From contig QNBY01000065.1 of the NCBI GenBank assembly GCA_003644275.1, positions 1 through 6,508 of the forward strand: a DNA stretch of 6,508 bases, written 5' to 3'. The notes below the pieces were generated by a model. The model was not told the DNA's origin. It saw only the letters and a list, made by a program, of their open reading frames with translations, and searched no databases. Shown one piece after another: positions 1 through 5,379 of the stretch. Position numbers and translations under genes: made by a program. Source of the stretch: Planctomycetota bacterium (lineage in GTDB: Bacteria > Planctomycetota > B143-G9). The stretch's first letter is position 1; the number at the start of each line of letters is the position of its first letter.

Positions 1-1
1 C

Positions 2-1456
2 GCGGCCGCCGAACTGAAGGCCGAAGGGGCGCGCGGCCCGCTTCCACCGGAGATAGCCGCCCTCCCGCCCACCTTCGCCTCCGCCCTCCTCAGGGAGCTC
101 ACCCCCTGCGGCGTGGCCGTCCACAACTCCGACCTCACCGCCGCCGAGCGCTCCGCCGTCGAGACGCTCGTCCTCGACGGCCGCGTGAGGACCGTCTTCT
201 GCACCCCCACTCTCGGCACGGGCGTCAACTTCCCCGTGGACAACGTAATAGTGGAGTCCGTCCGCTGGGAGACCGAGGGCGACGAGCCCGTTCTCCGCCG
301 CATGACCCCGTCGGAGTTCGAGTCCCTCGCCGGCAGGGCGGGCCGGTTCGGCCTCTCGAAGCGCGAGGGCCGCGCCATGGTGGTCGCCCCTCCCTCCTGC
401 GCCGAAAGGGTGTTCGACGAGCTCCTCGCGCCCTTCTCCCCCTCCCGCCCGGCGCCGCCGCCCCTGGACGAGCGCCTCTACCGCGCCGCCTACCTCTGCC
501 GCGACGACGAACCCCCCCGCGCCCTCGCCCGCTCCCCCCTCGGCGCTCCGCATCCCGCGGCGGAGCGCGCCTGGGCCGCCGTGGCCTCCGGGCCGCTCGG
601 CCCCGGCAGGAAGGGGCACGGCCTCTCCCCCGTGGGCGAGATATGCGCCTCTTCCGGTCTCTCCCTCGACACCGCCCAGCGCCTCGCGGAATACATCGCC
701 TCTCGCCGCGACGATCCCCCCGCTCCCTTCGAGTGGTGCTGGACCGTCTGCGGCTTCCGCGAGCTCGTCCGCCTGCTCCCCTCCGCCGCCGGAGCGGACG
801 CCCCCTTCCTCATGGACCTCGCGGGCGGAGACTCCGCCTGCGCCTTCCTCCCCCTCCCCGGCGGGCTCGACTACTCCGACCTGCGCCGCCTCCTCGGGGC
901 CGCCGTTCTGCTCCGCCTCCACGAGGGAGCGACCGGAGAGTGGATAGAGCTCAACCTCCACGTCAGCGCGGGCGTCCAGCAGAGGCTCGCGGCCGCCGCC
1001 CGCTCCCTCTCCCGCACCGCCGCCCGGGCGGCCGCCGCCCTCGGCGCGGGCAAGCTGCGCGCCCTCTTCGCCTCCTTCTCCGGCCCTTCCGGCGGCGCGT
1101 CTTCCACCGAGACGGAGGACGGCCCCCGCCCGCAGCTCCGCCTACTCGGCGAGGGCCGCGACCGCAGCGGCAGCGTGGCGCTCGCAGGCCGGAAGCTGCG
1201 CCTGAGGCTCTCGACCTACAGGATACTCGAACGGTTGTACGCGGAAGGGGGGAAGAACGGCGGATGGGTCCGAGCCGCGGAGCTCGTCCCCGACGGCGAC
1301 TCGGAACGCGCCCGGAAGTACGTCTCGCATCTGCGATCCGAGTTGCGCCCCCTGCTCGGCTTCAACCCGGTGGAGAACGACGGCGAGGGCTGCTACCGCC
1401 TCGCCCCCGCCCTGCTGCCTCATCCCTCCTCGGGACCGGCCAGCGGGACCGGGTAG
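2..1456 (+). CDS. Ski2-like superfamily 2 helicase, C-terminal part, fused to OmpR-type winged helix (5' partial)
   Basis: The reading frame is open from base 2, so the start and the first RecA domain (Walker A, DExH) lie outside the window; 484 residues are visible. Seen: GVAVHNSDL at residues 37-45 matches the HHxGL-type motif IV region. CTPTLGTGVNFP at 67-78 is motif V. EFESLAGRAGRFG at 105-117 contains the GRAGR motif VI. Together these mark the second RecA domain of Ski2/Hel308-like ATP-dependent nucleic acid helicases. LSPVGEICASSGLS near 208-221 resembles the end of the winged-helix domain that follows RecA2 in this family. The Ala/Arg-rich part up to about 350 may be a ratchet-like helical domain. 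Residues about 392-469 look like a separate OmpR/PhoB DNA-binding fold: AGRKLRLRLSTYRILERLY, then YVSHLRSELRP, then a closing GEGCYRLAP. The stop TAG lies 37 bp inside the convergent downstream gene. Five of its six Ile codons are ATA. The helicase call is firm; whether it acts on RNA or DNA is not known. Confidence 0.88.
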   Translation, partial: AAAELKAEGARGPLPPEIAALPPTFASALLRELTPCGVAVHNSDLTAAERSAVETLVLDGRVRTVFCTPTLGTGVNFPVDNVIVESVRWETEGDEPVLRRMTPSEFESLAGRAGRFGLSKREGRAMVVAPPSCAERVFDELLAPFSPSRPAPPPLDERLYRAAYLCRDDEPPRALARSPLGAPHPAAERAWAAVASGPLGPGRKGHGLSPVGEICASSGLSLDTAQRLAEYIASRRDDPPAPFEWCWTVCGFRELVRLLPSAAGADAPFLMDLAGGDSACAFLPLPGGLDYSDLRRLLGAAVLLRLHEGATGEWIELNLHVSAGVQQRLAAAARSLSRTAARAAAALGAGKLRALFASFSGPSGGASSTETEDGPRPQLRLLGEGRDRSGSVALAGRKLRLRLSTYRILERLYAEGGKNGGWVRAAELVPDGDSERARKYVSHLRSELRPLLGFNPVENDGEGCYRLAPALLPHPSSGPASGTG

Positions 1457-2526
1457 AGGTAGGTCCAGCCCCCCAGTTTCATACGGAGATAGAGCCCCTT
1501 GTAGTACCCGACGGCCCCGGAATAAGGTTCGACGATGAGCGACTTCGGGACCTTCAGCGTCCCCGCCAGCGCCTTCTGCCCCCGGAAGTCCTTCATCTCC
1601 CATTTCACCTCCCCCAACGGCACGAAGCGCCTCCCGCCGTCGGCCCTGCCGCTCCCTCTGTCGTTCACCAGGGTCAGCTCCGGCGCCCGGCCCTCCAGGA
1701 AGCCCTTCGGGTCCACTATGGCGAACTTCGTCTCCCCGCCCGGCTTCAGCCTCTCCTCCTCCAGGTACAGGGCGCACTTCTCCGCCTTGCCCAGAAGCAG
1801 CAACTGCCTCAGCGACGTCAGTATCACCAGCCCCGCGAGCCCGATGAAGCCCCACACCGCCACGGCCTCCACGCCTCCCTTCGCGCTCGGCAAAAGCAGC
1901 GCCGGGAATCCCACGACCAGGAGCGCCGCGGGCACCATGAAGAACGCCGGATGCGGGTGCGGCGACGGCCTCAGCGCGTGCGAGGCCAGAAACTCCTCCA
2001 TCATCCGCTTCTCCCTGCGGCCCGCCATCAACGGCCCCAGTGAGAACCCCAGGCCCGCCAGCACGAACACGAACCCCACGAGTATCACCGCTATGTACCC
2101 CGACCCCACCTCCGGGTTCAGCACCGCGAACGACGGATCCTGCGGGTCGTAGTACGCCGTCGCCTCCACCCCGCTTCGGTACTTCCTCGCGAGCTCCTCG
2201 CATTCCGCACGCGGCCGGGACGATTCCATCCCCAGCTCGTAGTCGTCCGATTCGTAGGTCTTTCCCCCCACTTCGTAGCGGAACTTCACCTGGAAGAAAT
2301 ACGCCGTCCTCCCTCCGCCGCGCCCTCCGGAGCTCCGCCGCAGGACGTCCGACTCCACTATCACCGCCTTCACCGGCTTCAGGCGCGGGGCCACCTCCTT
2401 CATGAGCCTGTAGTCCCGCACCCCGAACCAAAGCGCGGCCAGCCCCCCCAGGAAGAAGACAATGGAAAGGAGCATCAGGCACCCGACCGAACGGCCGGCG
2501 CCCTTTTTCCTCTCCTTTTCGGTCAT
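1420..2526 (-). CDS. DUF3592-type multi-pass membrane protein
   Basis: This 368-residue protein starts at ATG 2526 and is preceded by GAGGTGA at good distance. A basic N-terminus (KERKKGAGR) leads into a membrane helix at about 13-35. A mainly beta extramembrane region at about 50-138 follows, ending in ATAYYDPQDPSFAVLNP. That YDP-x-P-x-x-x-VL signature, just before the second helix (about 142-167), is characteristic of DUF3592 proteins. Two more hydrophobic stretches lie at about 193-214 and 220-240. The C-terminal 125 residues look soluble and beta-rich, with no domain I recognise. DUF3592 has no established biochemical role. The gene sits 4 bp downstream of the pentapeptide-repeat gene on the same strand and shares its ribosome site with that gene's stop, so the two are probably co-transcribed and translationally coupled. 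Its 3' end overlaps the helicase tail on the other strand. The family call is good; function is unknown. Confidence 0.85.
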   Translation of the reverse strand: MTEKERKKGAGRSVGCLMLLSIVFFLGGLAALWFGVRDYRLMKEVAPRLKPVKAVIVESDVLRRSSGGRGGGRTAYFFQVKFRYEVGGKTYESDDYELGMESSRPRAECEELARKYRSGVEATAYYDPQDPSFAVLNPEVGSGYIAVILVGFVFVLAGLGFSLGPLMAGRREKRMMEEFLASHALRPSPHPHPAFFMVPAALLVVGFPALLLPSAKGGVEAVAVWGFIGLAGLVILTSLRQLLLLGKAEKCALYLEEERLKPGGETKFAIVDPKGFLEGRAPELTLVNDRGSGRADGGRRFVPLGEVKWEMKDFRGQKALAGTLKVPKSLIVEPYSGAVGYYKGLYLRMKLGGWTYLYPVPLAGPEEG

Positions 2527-2530
2527 CTCG

Positions 2531-2537
2531 TCACCTC
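2531..2537 (-). promoter_or_regulatory. Ribosome binding site of the DUF3592 gene, overlapping the upstream stop codon
   Basis: Read on the minus strand this is GAGGTGA, seven bases complementary to the 16S anti-Shine-Dalgarno end, four bases before ATG 2526. Its final TGA is the stop codon of the pentapeptide-repeat gene. A ribosome ending the first gene therefore stands on the start site of the second, which suggests translational coupling and a fixed ratio of the two proteins. Confidence 0.75.
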
Positions 2538-3319
2538 GAAAGATCGAGCCCTTTCGTCCCGCCGAGCAGGGCGCCCGTCAGCACCACCTTTTCCAGCTCC
2601 GCCCCGGTGAAATCGGCCCCCCTCAGGTCGGCGGAGGAAAAGTCCACGTTCACCAGCCTGGCGAACTTGAAGCACGCCTTCCTGAGCTTCGCGTGGGAGA
2701 AATCGGTGTCCATTATCCGCGCGGCCGAGAAGTTCGCCTTGTTCGCCGCCGCCCTGCTCAGGTCGCAGGAAATTATCTCCGCCAGCCTGAACATCACGTT
2801 GGTGAGCTTCGCGTCGTCGAGCGAGCACTGGCGGAAGACCGAGTTGCTGAGGTCCGCCGCCGTCAGGTCCGCCGCCGTCAGCTTCGTCGTGACGAACCGC
2901 GCCCCCTTTCCGCAGGCCAGTTTCAGTTGCGCCCGCGTCAAGTCGGTGAAGCCCACCGCCGCCCGGTCCAGCAACGCCCATGAAAGGTTCGCCCGCGGCG
3001 CGAAAACCCGGAACAGCTCGAAGTCCCGCAGGTTCCGCCCTTCCAGGTTCACCCGCGGCACCGACCACTCGGGAAGCTCCGATATCTCCCTCTCCGCTAT
3101 CATCCTCTCCACCCTCTTCATCAGCTCCGCGGGCACGCGCTTCCGCCCCGGGAGCCCCGGCATGTGGAGAGGGCAGAACTTCATCCCTTCGAACTCGCCC
3201 GTAGCCGCAAACGGGCACCGGTAGTCCGCCTTCAGGGGATGCCGGTATTCGCAGGCGGTGATCTCGACCTCTTTCCCCGTCCCTGCTTTCTCCCCCGCTG
3301 GTTCGTTGCCGGCGTACAT
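2531..3319 (-). CDS. pentapeptide-repeat protein with N-terminal C-C-C-H zinc-site-like module
   Basis: This 262-residue protein is counted from ATG 3319. Residues 23-52 hold C23, C35, C49 and H52, ending in FCPLHMPG. This spacing (C-x11-C-x13-C-x2-H) looks like a small zinc-binding module. A charged helix at about 63-82 follows. From about 88 to 258 there are pentapeptide repeats of the A(D/N)LXX type: NLEGR, DLTRA, DLTAA, DLSNS, NFSAA, DFSHA, DFSSA, DLRGA, DFTGA. These form a right-handed four-sided beta helix; some members mimic DNA and bind gyrase, but most have no known role. There is no signal peptide or membrane segment, so the protein is probably cytoplasmic. Start choice: a longer frame reaches TTG 3412, but that codon lies at the -10 box of the gene's own promoter. 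ATG 3319 has AAGGAG 11 bp upstream. The gene is first of a two-gene unit with the DUF3592 protein. One repeat is an exact recent 15-bp duplication. Confidence 0.88.
   Translation of the reverse strand: MYAGNEPAGEKAGTGKEVEITACEYRHPLKADYRCPFAATGEFEGMKFCPLHMPGLPGRKRVPAELMKRVERMIAEREISELPEWSVPRVNLEGRNLRDFELFRVFAPRANLSWALLDRAAVGFTDLTRAQLKLACGKGARFVTTKLTAADLTAADLSNSVFRQCSLDDAKLTNVMFRLAEIISCDLSRAAANKANFSAARIMDTDFSHAKLRKACFKFARLVNVDFSSADLRGADFTGAELEKVVLTGALLGGTKGLDLSR
2851..2880 (-). repeat. Perfect 15-bp tandem duplication encoding one pentapeptide repeat
   Basis: Two identical 15-bp copies of GGTCCGCCGCCGTCA (plus-strand reading) lie head to tail at 2851-2865 and 2866-2880. On the minus strand they encode the consecutive repeats LTAAD-LTAAD at about residues 147-156. 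Neighbouring pentapeptides are divergent at the DNA level, so this pair looks like a recent in-frame gain of one coil face, by slippage or unequal exchange. Confidence 0.85.
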
Positions 3320-3330
3320 CCTGGATCTCG

Positions 3331-3336
3331 CTCCTT
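3331..3336 (-). promoter_or_regulatory. Ribosome binding site deciding the pentapeptide-repeat gene start
   Basis: The minus strand reads AAGGAG 11 bases before ATG 3319. No comparable site with good spacing precedes the more upstream TTG at 3412. The spacing is at the long end of normal. Confidence 0.6.
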
Positions 3337-3412
3337 GTTGCCTGTCACTATGGATCGCGCGGGAACCGGGCTTTCCGTCGCGCAGTCGTTCCGCTTCCCG
3401 CTTCCGAATCAA

Positions 3413-3440
3413 ATGCTATCTTTCGTACCCCCGCTGTCAA
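3413..3440 (-). promoter_or_regulatory. Sigma70-like promoter driving the pentapeptide-repeat/DUF3592 unit
   Basis: On the minus strand TTGACA (3440-3435) is followed by a 16-bp spacer and TAGCAT (3418-3413), which matches four of six bases of TATAAT. This predicts a transcript start near 3406 and a leader of about 87 bases before ATG 3319. The surroundings are far less GC-rich than the genes. I saw no other gene in the intergenic stretch 3320-3531. Confidence 0.65.
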
Positions 3441-3477
3441 TAGATAATCCCCCTCCTTTCCCCGAATCCGCGTTGTG

Positions 3478-3505
3478 TTGACACTTCGCCCAAATCGCCT
3501 AAACT
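3478..3505 (+). promoter_or_regulatory. Sigma70-like promoter driving the holA operon
   Basis: TTGACA (3478-3483), a 16-bp spacer and TAAACT (3500-3505, four of six bases of TATAAT) form a good housekeeping promoter. Transcription should begin near 3512, about 20 bases before ATG 3532. The -35 boxes of this and the divergent promoter face away from each other with 37 bp between them, so one factor bound there could affect both directions. No clear operator palindrome was seen. Confidence 0.7.
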
Positions 3506-3531
3506 TCCCTTTCGCAACACGACGCGGTGAA

Positions 3532-4521
3532 ATGACGGAAAAGACGCTGGACCTCGCCGGTTTCGAGAAGCTCGGCTCCCTCCATCCCCTCACGGTGCTG
3601 GCGGGGCCGTCGCTCTTCGACCGCGACGCGGCCGTGAAACACGCCTTGGAGTTATTCCGGCGCGCCTGCCCCGGCGGCGAGGTCAAATCCTTCTCGGACG
3701 GACCCGCCGACCTCTCCCGCGCCCTGCAGGAAACGGCGGAAGGCGGCTTCTTCCGGGATGCGGTGTTGGTCCTGCTCCGCGGAGGCTCGTTCGCCGCGGC
3801 CCACGCCGCCCCTCTCGTCTCCTGGGCGGAGGACCCGCCGCCGAACGCCTACGTCGTCGTCTCCGCCGACGGCCTCACTCCGGCCTCCCCCTTCCTCAGG
3901 AAACTGGCCGGTTCCGCCCTGCTCTGCTTCTTCCGCGAGCCCAGGGGGAAGGCCTTCAGGGAGCGCGCCGCCGCCCTGGTCCGCAACCGCGGGCTGGCGC
4001 TGGATCCCGCCGCCGCCGCCCTGCTCTTCGGGGCCTTCGAGGGCGACCTCGCCGCGCTCGACGCCGAACTGGCCAAGATCGCGCTCTTCGTCGCCCCGCG
4101 CCGCACCGTGTCGCTGAACGACGCCGCCGCCGTATCGTCCGCGCGCGCGCTCGCAAACAGGTTCGAGCTCGTCGAAAAGGTCGTCCGCGGTTCGACGGGA
4201 GAAGCGCTCGAGTTGCTCGAGCGGATACTGCGCGAGGGGGAGCAACCGCACGCGCTTTTCTCCACCCTGACGACCGAGCTGCGCAAGGTCCTGAGGGCCG
4301 CCGGCATGTTGGACGCCGGAGCCCCTCACGAGGACGTCTTCGAAAAACTGTCGGTCAGGTTCTACAGGGACAGGTTTCTCGCAAGGGTTCACGCGGCGCG
4401 CTCGAGATGGAAGACCGGCGGCGTCCTTTCCCTGCTCCTCGAGGCGGAACGGGAGATGAAAACTTCCTCCCGCCCCCCCGAGGCCGTTTTGAGGGGCGTG
4501 GTGTGCGCCCTGTGCGCCTGA
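3532..4521 (+). CDS. holA: DNA polymerase III subunit delta
   Basis: Delta is the wrench of the clamp loader: it binds and opens the beta sliding clamp so that the delta-tau/gamma-delta' complex can load it on primed DNA. The 329 residues (from ATG 3532) fit the family's usual size of about 340. Seen in order (residues from ATG 3532): an N-terminal RecA-like region beginning LTVLAGPSLFDRDAAV; FFRDAVLVLLRGG, the clamp-binding helix region; PNAYVVVSADGL with SPFLRKLAG; the helical second domain with FEGDLAALDAELAKIALF (the family's G-D-x-x-x-L-x-x-E-L-x-K-L signature); NRFELVEKVVRGS; and the collar domain with EGEQPHALFSTLTTELRKVL. The longer frame from GTG 3475 is rejected because that GTG lies upstream of the gene's own -35 box; ATG 3532 has GGTGA just upstream. 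It heads an operon with the ribbon membrane protein 19 bp later. Sequence identity to well-known delta subunits looks low, but the pattern is consistent throughout. Confidence 0.9.
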   Translation: MTEKTLDLAGFEKLGSLHPLTVLAGPSLFDRDAAVKHALELFRRACPGGEVKSFSDGPADLSRALQETAEGGFFRDAVLVLLRGGSFAAAHAAPLVSWAEDPPPNAYVVVSADGLTPASPFLRKLAGSALLCFFREPRGKAFRERAAALVRNRGLALDPAAAALLFGAFEGDLAALDAELAKIALFVAPRRTVSLNDAAAVSSARALANRFELVEKVVRGSTGEALELLERILREGEQPHALFSTLTTELRKVLRAAGMLDAGAPHEDVFEKLSVRFYRDRFLARVHAARSRWKTGGVLSLLLEAEREMKTSSRPPEAVLRGVVCALCA

Positions 4522-4530
4522 GTCTCGTTC

Positions 4531-4535
4531 GGAGG
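4531..4535 (+). promoter_or_regulatory. Ribosome binding site before a GTG start
   Basis: GGAGG sits five bases before GTG 4541. This strong site supports the GTG start, and the residues right after it already contain the first CxxC pair. There is no separate promoter in the 19-bp gap, which argues for read-through from holA. Confidence 0.75.
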
Positions 4536-4540
4536 ATTCC

Positions 4541-5326
4541 GTGGATTTCGAGTACTGTGAAAGTTGCGGCAAACGGGTTTCGAGGGCCGACATCGAGTCG
4601 GGACACGGCGGCTACGTCGGCGTGCATTACTACTGCGAGGACTGCGCCCCGCCGGAGGCCGTCCCGGCTCCCGCCACCCGCGTCACCGGGCGGAGGTCCA
4701 GGGCCGCTTCCTCCCGCCCTTCCCGCGCCAGGGCCGCTTCCCGCATCGGCTACGACGAGCTGGACGACTACTACGAGGACGATTACTACGACGACGCCCC
4801 CAGGCCGTCGCGCCGTTCCTCCCGCTCCTCGTCCGGCTCCCGCGCGGGACGCGGCCGGAGAACCGCCGCAGCCCCCGCCCCTTCCCGGCGCGGAAAGCCC
4901 GCGAAGCGAACGAAGAAATCCAACGCCCCTCTCGTCCTGGGCGGCGCTGCCGCCGTGGTGGTGCTCGCCGTCGTCATAGCGGCCGCCGCCGGGGCCTTCA
5001 GCTCGAAGCCCGCCCCCACCCCGACGCCTCTCCCCACCGTTTCCCACGTCCTGTCCGCCTACCAGGCGAAGCTCGCCGAGGCGCGACGCATCCGGGACGA
5101 GGCCATCAGGCTCTACGAGAAGGGCAAGAACTCCTCCGACCCCGCACGCGGCATCAAGAAGGCCCTCGTCAAGCTCGACCAGGCCATCGAGATCCTCTAC
5201 GCCATCCAGGACGAGTACGAGAACGCGGGCAGGGAATGCCCCCCCGACGTGGACAAACTCCTGACCGACCTGAACAGCCTCAAGAAAGGCTGGCGCAAGT
5301 CCATGCCCATCGACGTGTGGCGCTGA
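4541..5326 (+). CDS. Zinc-ribbon, single-pass membrane protein with helical C-terminal domain (unknown function)
   Basis: This is a 261-residue protein from GTG 4541. Seen: residues 6-35 form a CxxC-x22-CxxC ribbon (CESCGKRVS ... YYCEDC), probably binding one zinc ion. Residues 36-128 are low complexity, rich in Arg, Ser, Pro and Ala, broken by an acidic-aromatic patch at 70-85 with seven Asp and five Tyr. A cluster of basic residues (about 116-126) directly precedes one membrane helix at about 130-151. By the positive-inside rule this puts the ribbon in the cytoplasm and the C-terminus outside. After a Pro/Thr spacer (PAPTPTPLPT), residues 168-255 are mostly amphipathic helix, possibly a helical hairpin of TPR-like type (AIRLYEKGK ... 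KALVKLDQAIEILYAI). I recognise no named family. Ribbon-linker-membrane designs are common in PVC-type and other environmental bacteria. It lies between holA and a glycosyltransferase, so a link to envelope assembly is possible but unproven. Confidence 0.82.
   Translation: MDFEYCESCGKRVSRADIESGHGGYVGVHYYCEDCAPPEAVPAPATRVTGRRSRAASSRPSRARAASRIGYDELDDYYEDDYYDDAPRPSRRSSRSSSGSRAGRGRRTAAAPAPSRRGKPAKRTKKSNAPLVLGGAAAVVVLAVVIAAAAGAFSSKPAPTPTPLPTVSHVLSAYQAKLAEARRIRDEAIRLYEKGKNSSDPARGIKKALVKLDQAIEILYAIQDEYENAGRECPPDVDKLLTDLNSLKKGWRKSMPIDVWR
4698..4741 (+). repeat. Short 14-bp direct repeat in the disordered linker
   Basis: The 14-bp CCAGGGCCGCTTCC occurs at 4698-4711 and again at 4728-4741, a 30-bp period, in the same frame, coding for SRAAS and ARAAS. 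It looks like local expansion of the low-complexity linker rather than a regulatory site. Confidence 0.6.
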
Positions 5327-5366
5327 CGCCGACCGCAGCCGCTTCTCCCCCCTCGCGCTCAAGGTA

Positions 5367-5373
5367 GAAAGGA
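5367..5373 (+). promoter_or_regulatory. Ribosome binding site before a TTG start
   Basis: GAAAGGA ends six bases before TTG 5380. A TAG in the same frame at 5365-5367 limits the upstream extent of the next gene, and no ATG or GTG lies between that stop and the conserved first strand. TTG 5380 is therefore the best start. Confidence 0.65.
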
Positions 5374-5379
5374 ATTGAT

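Noticed and set aside
1431..1453. Repeated GGGACCGG near the helicase end as a possible terminator
   Set aside because: It is a short direct repeat, not a stable inverted one, and no T-run follows on either strand.
643..2043. 466-residue plus-strand frame within the helicase and DUF3592 region
   Set aside because: Extremely Arg/Pro/Ala-rich with no domain; it lies out of frame over genes with clear families. It is a GC-rich shadow frame.
1142..2482. 446-residue minus-strand frame alongside the DUF3592 gene
   Set aside because: Gly/Arg/Ala-rich composition without motifs; the other frame carries membrane helices and the YDPQDP signature.
1420..3319. Pentapeptide plus membrane protein pair as a phage defence system
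   Set aside because: No nuclease, toxin, nucleotidyl transferase or other effector domain is visible, and no phage or mobile genes are nearby. The idea cannot be supported from sequence alone.
3475..3531. N-terminal extension of holA from GTG 3475
   Set aside because: It would include the whole TTGACA-16-TAAACT promoter, and its residues do not resemble the family's start.
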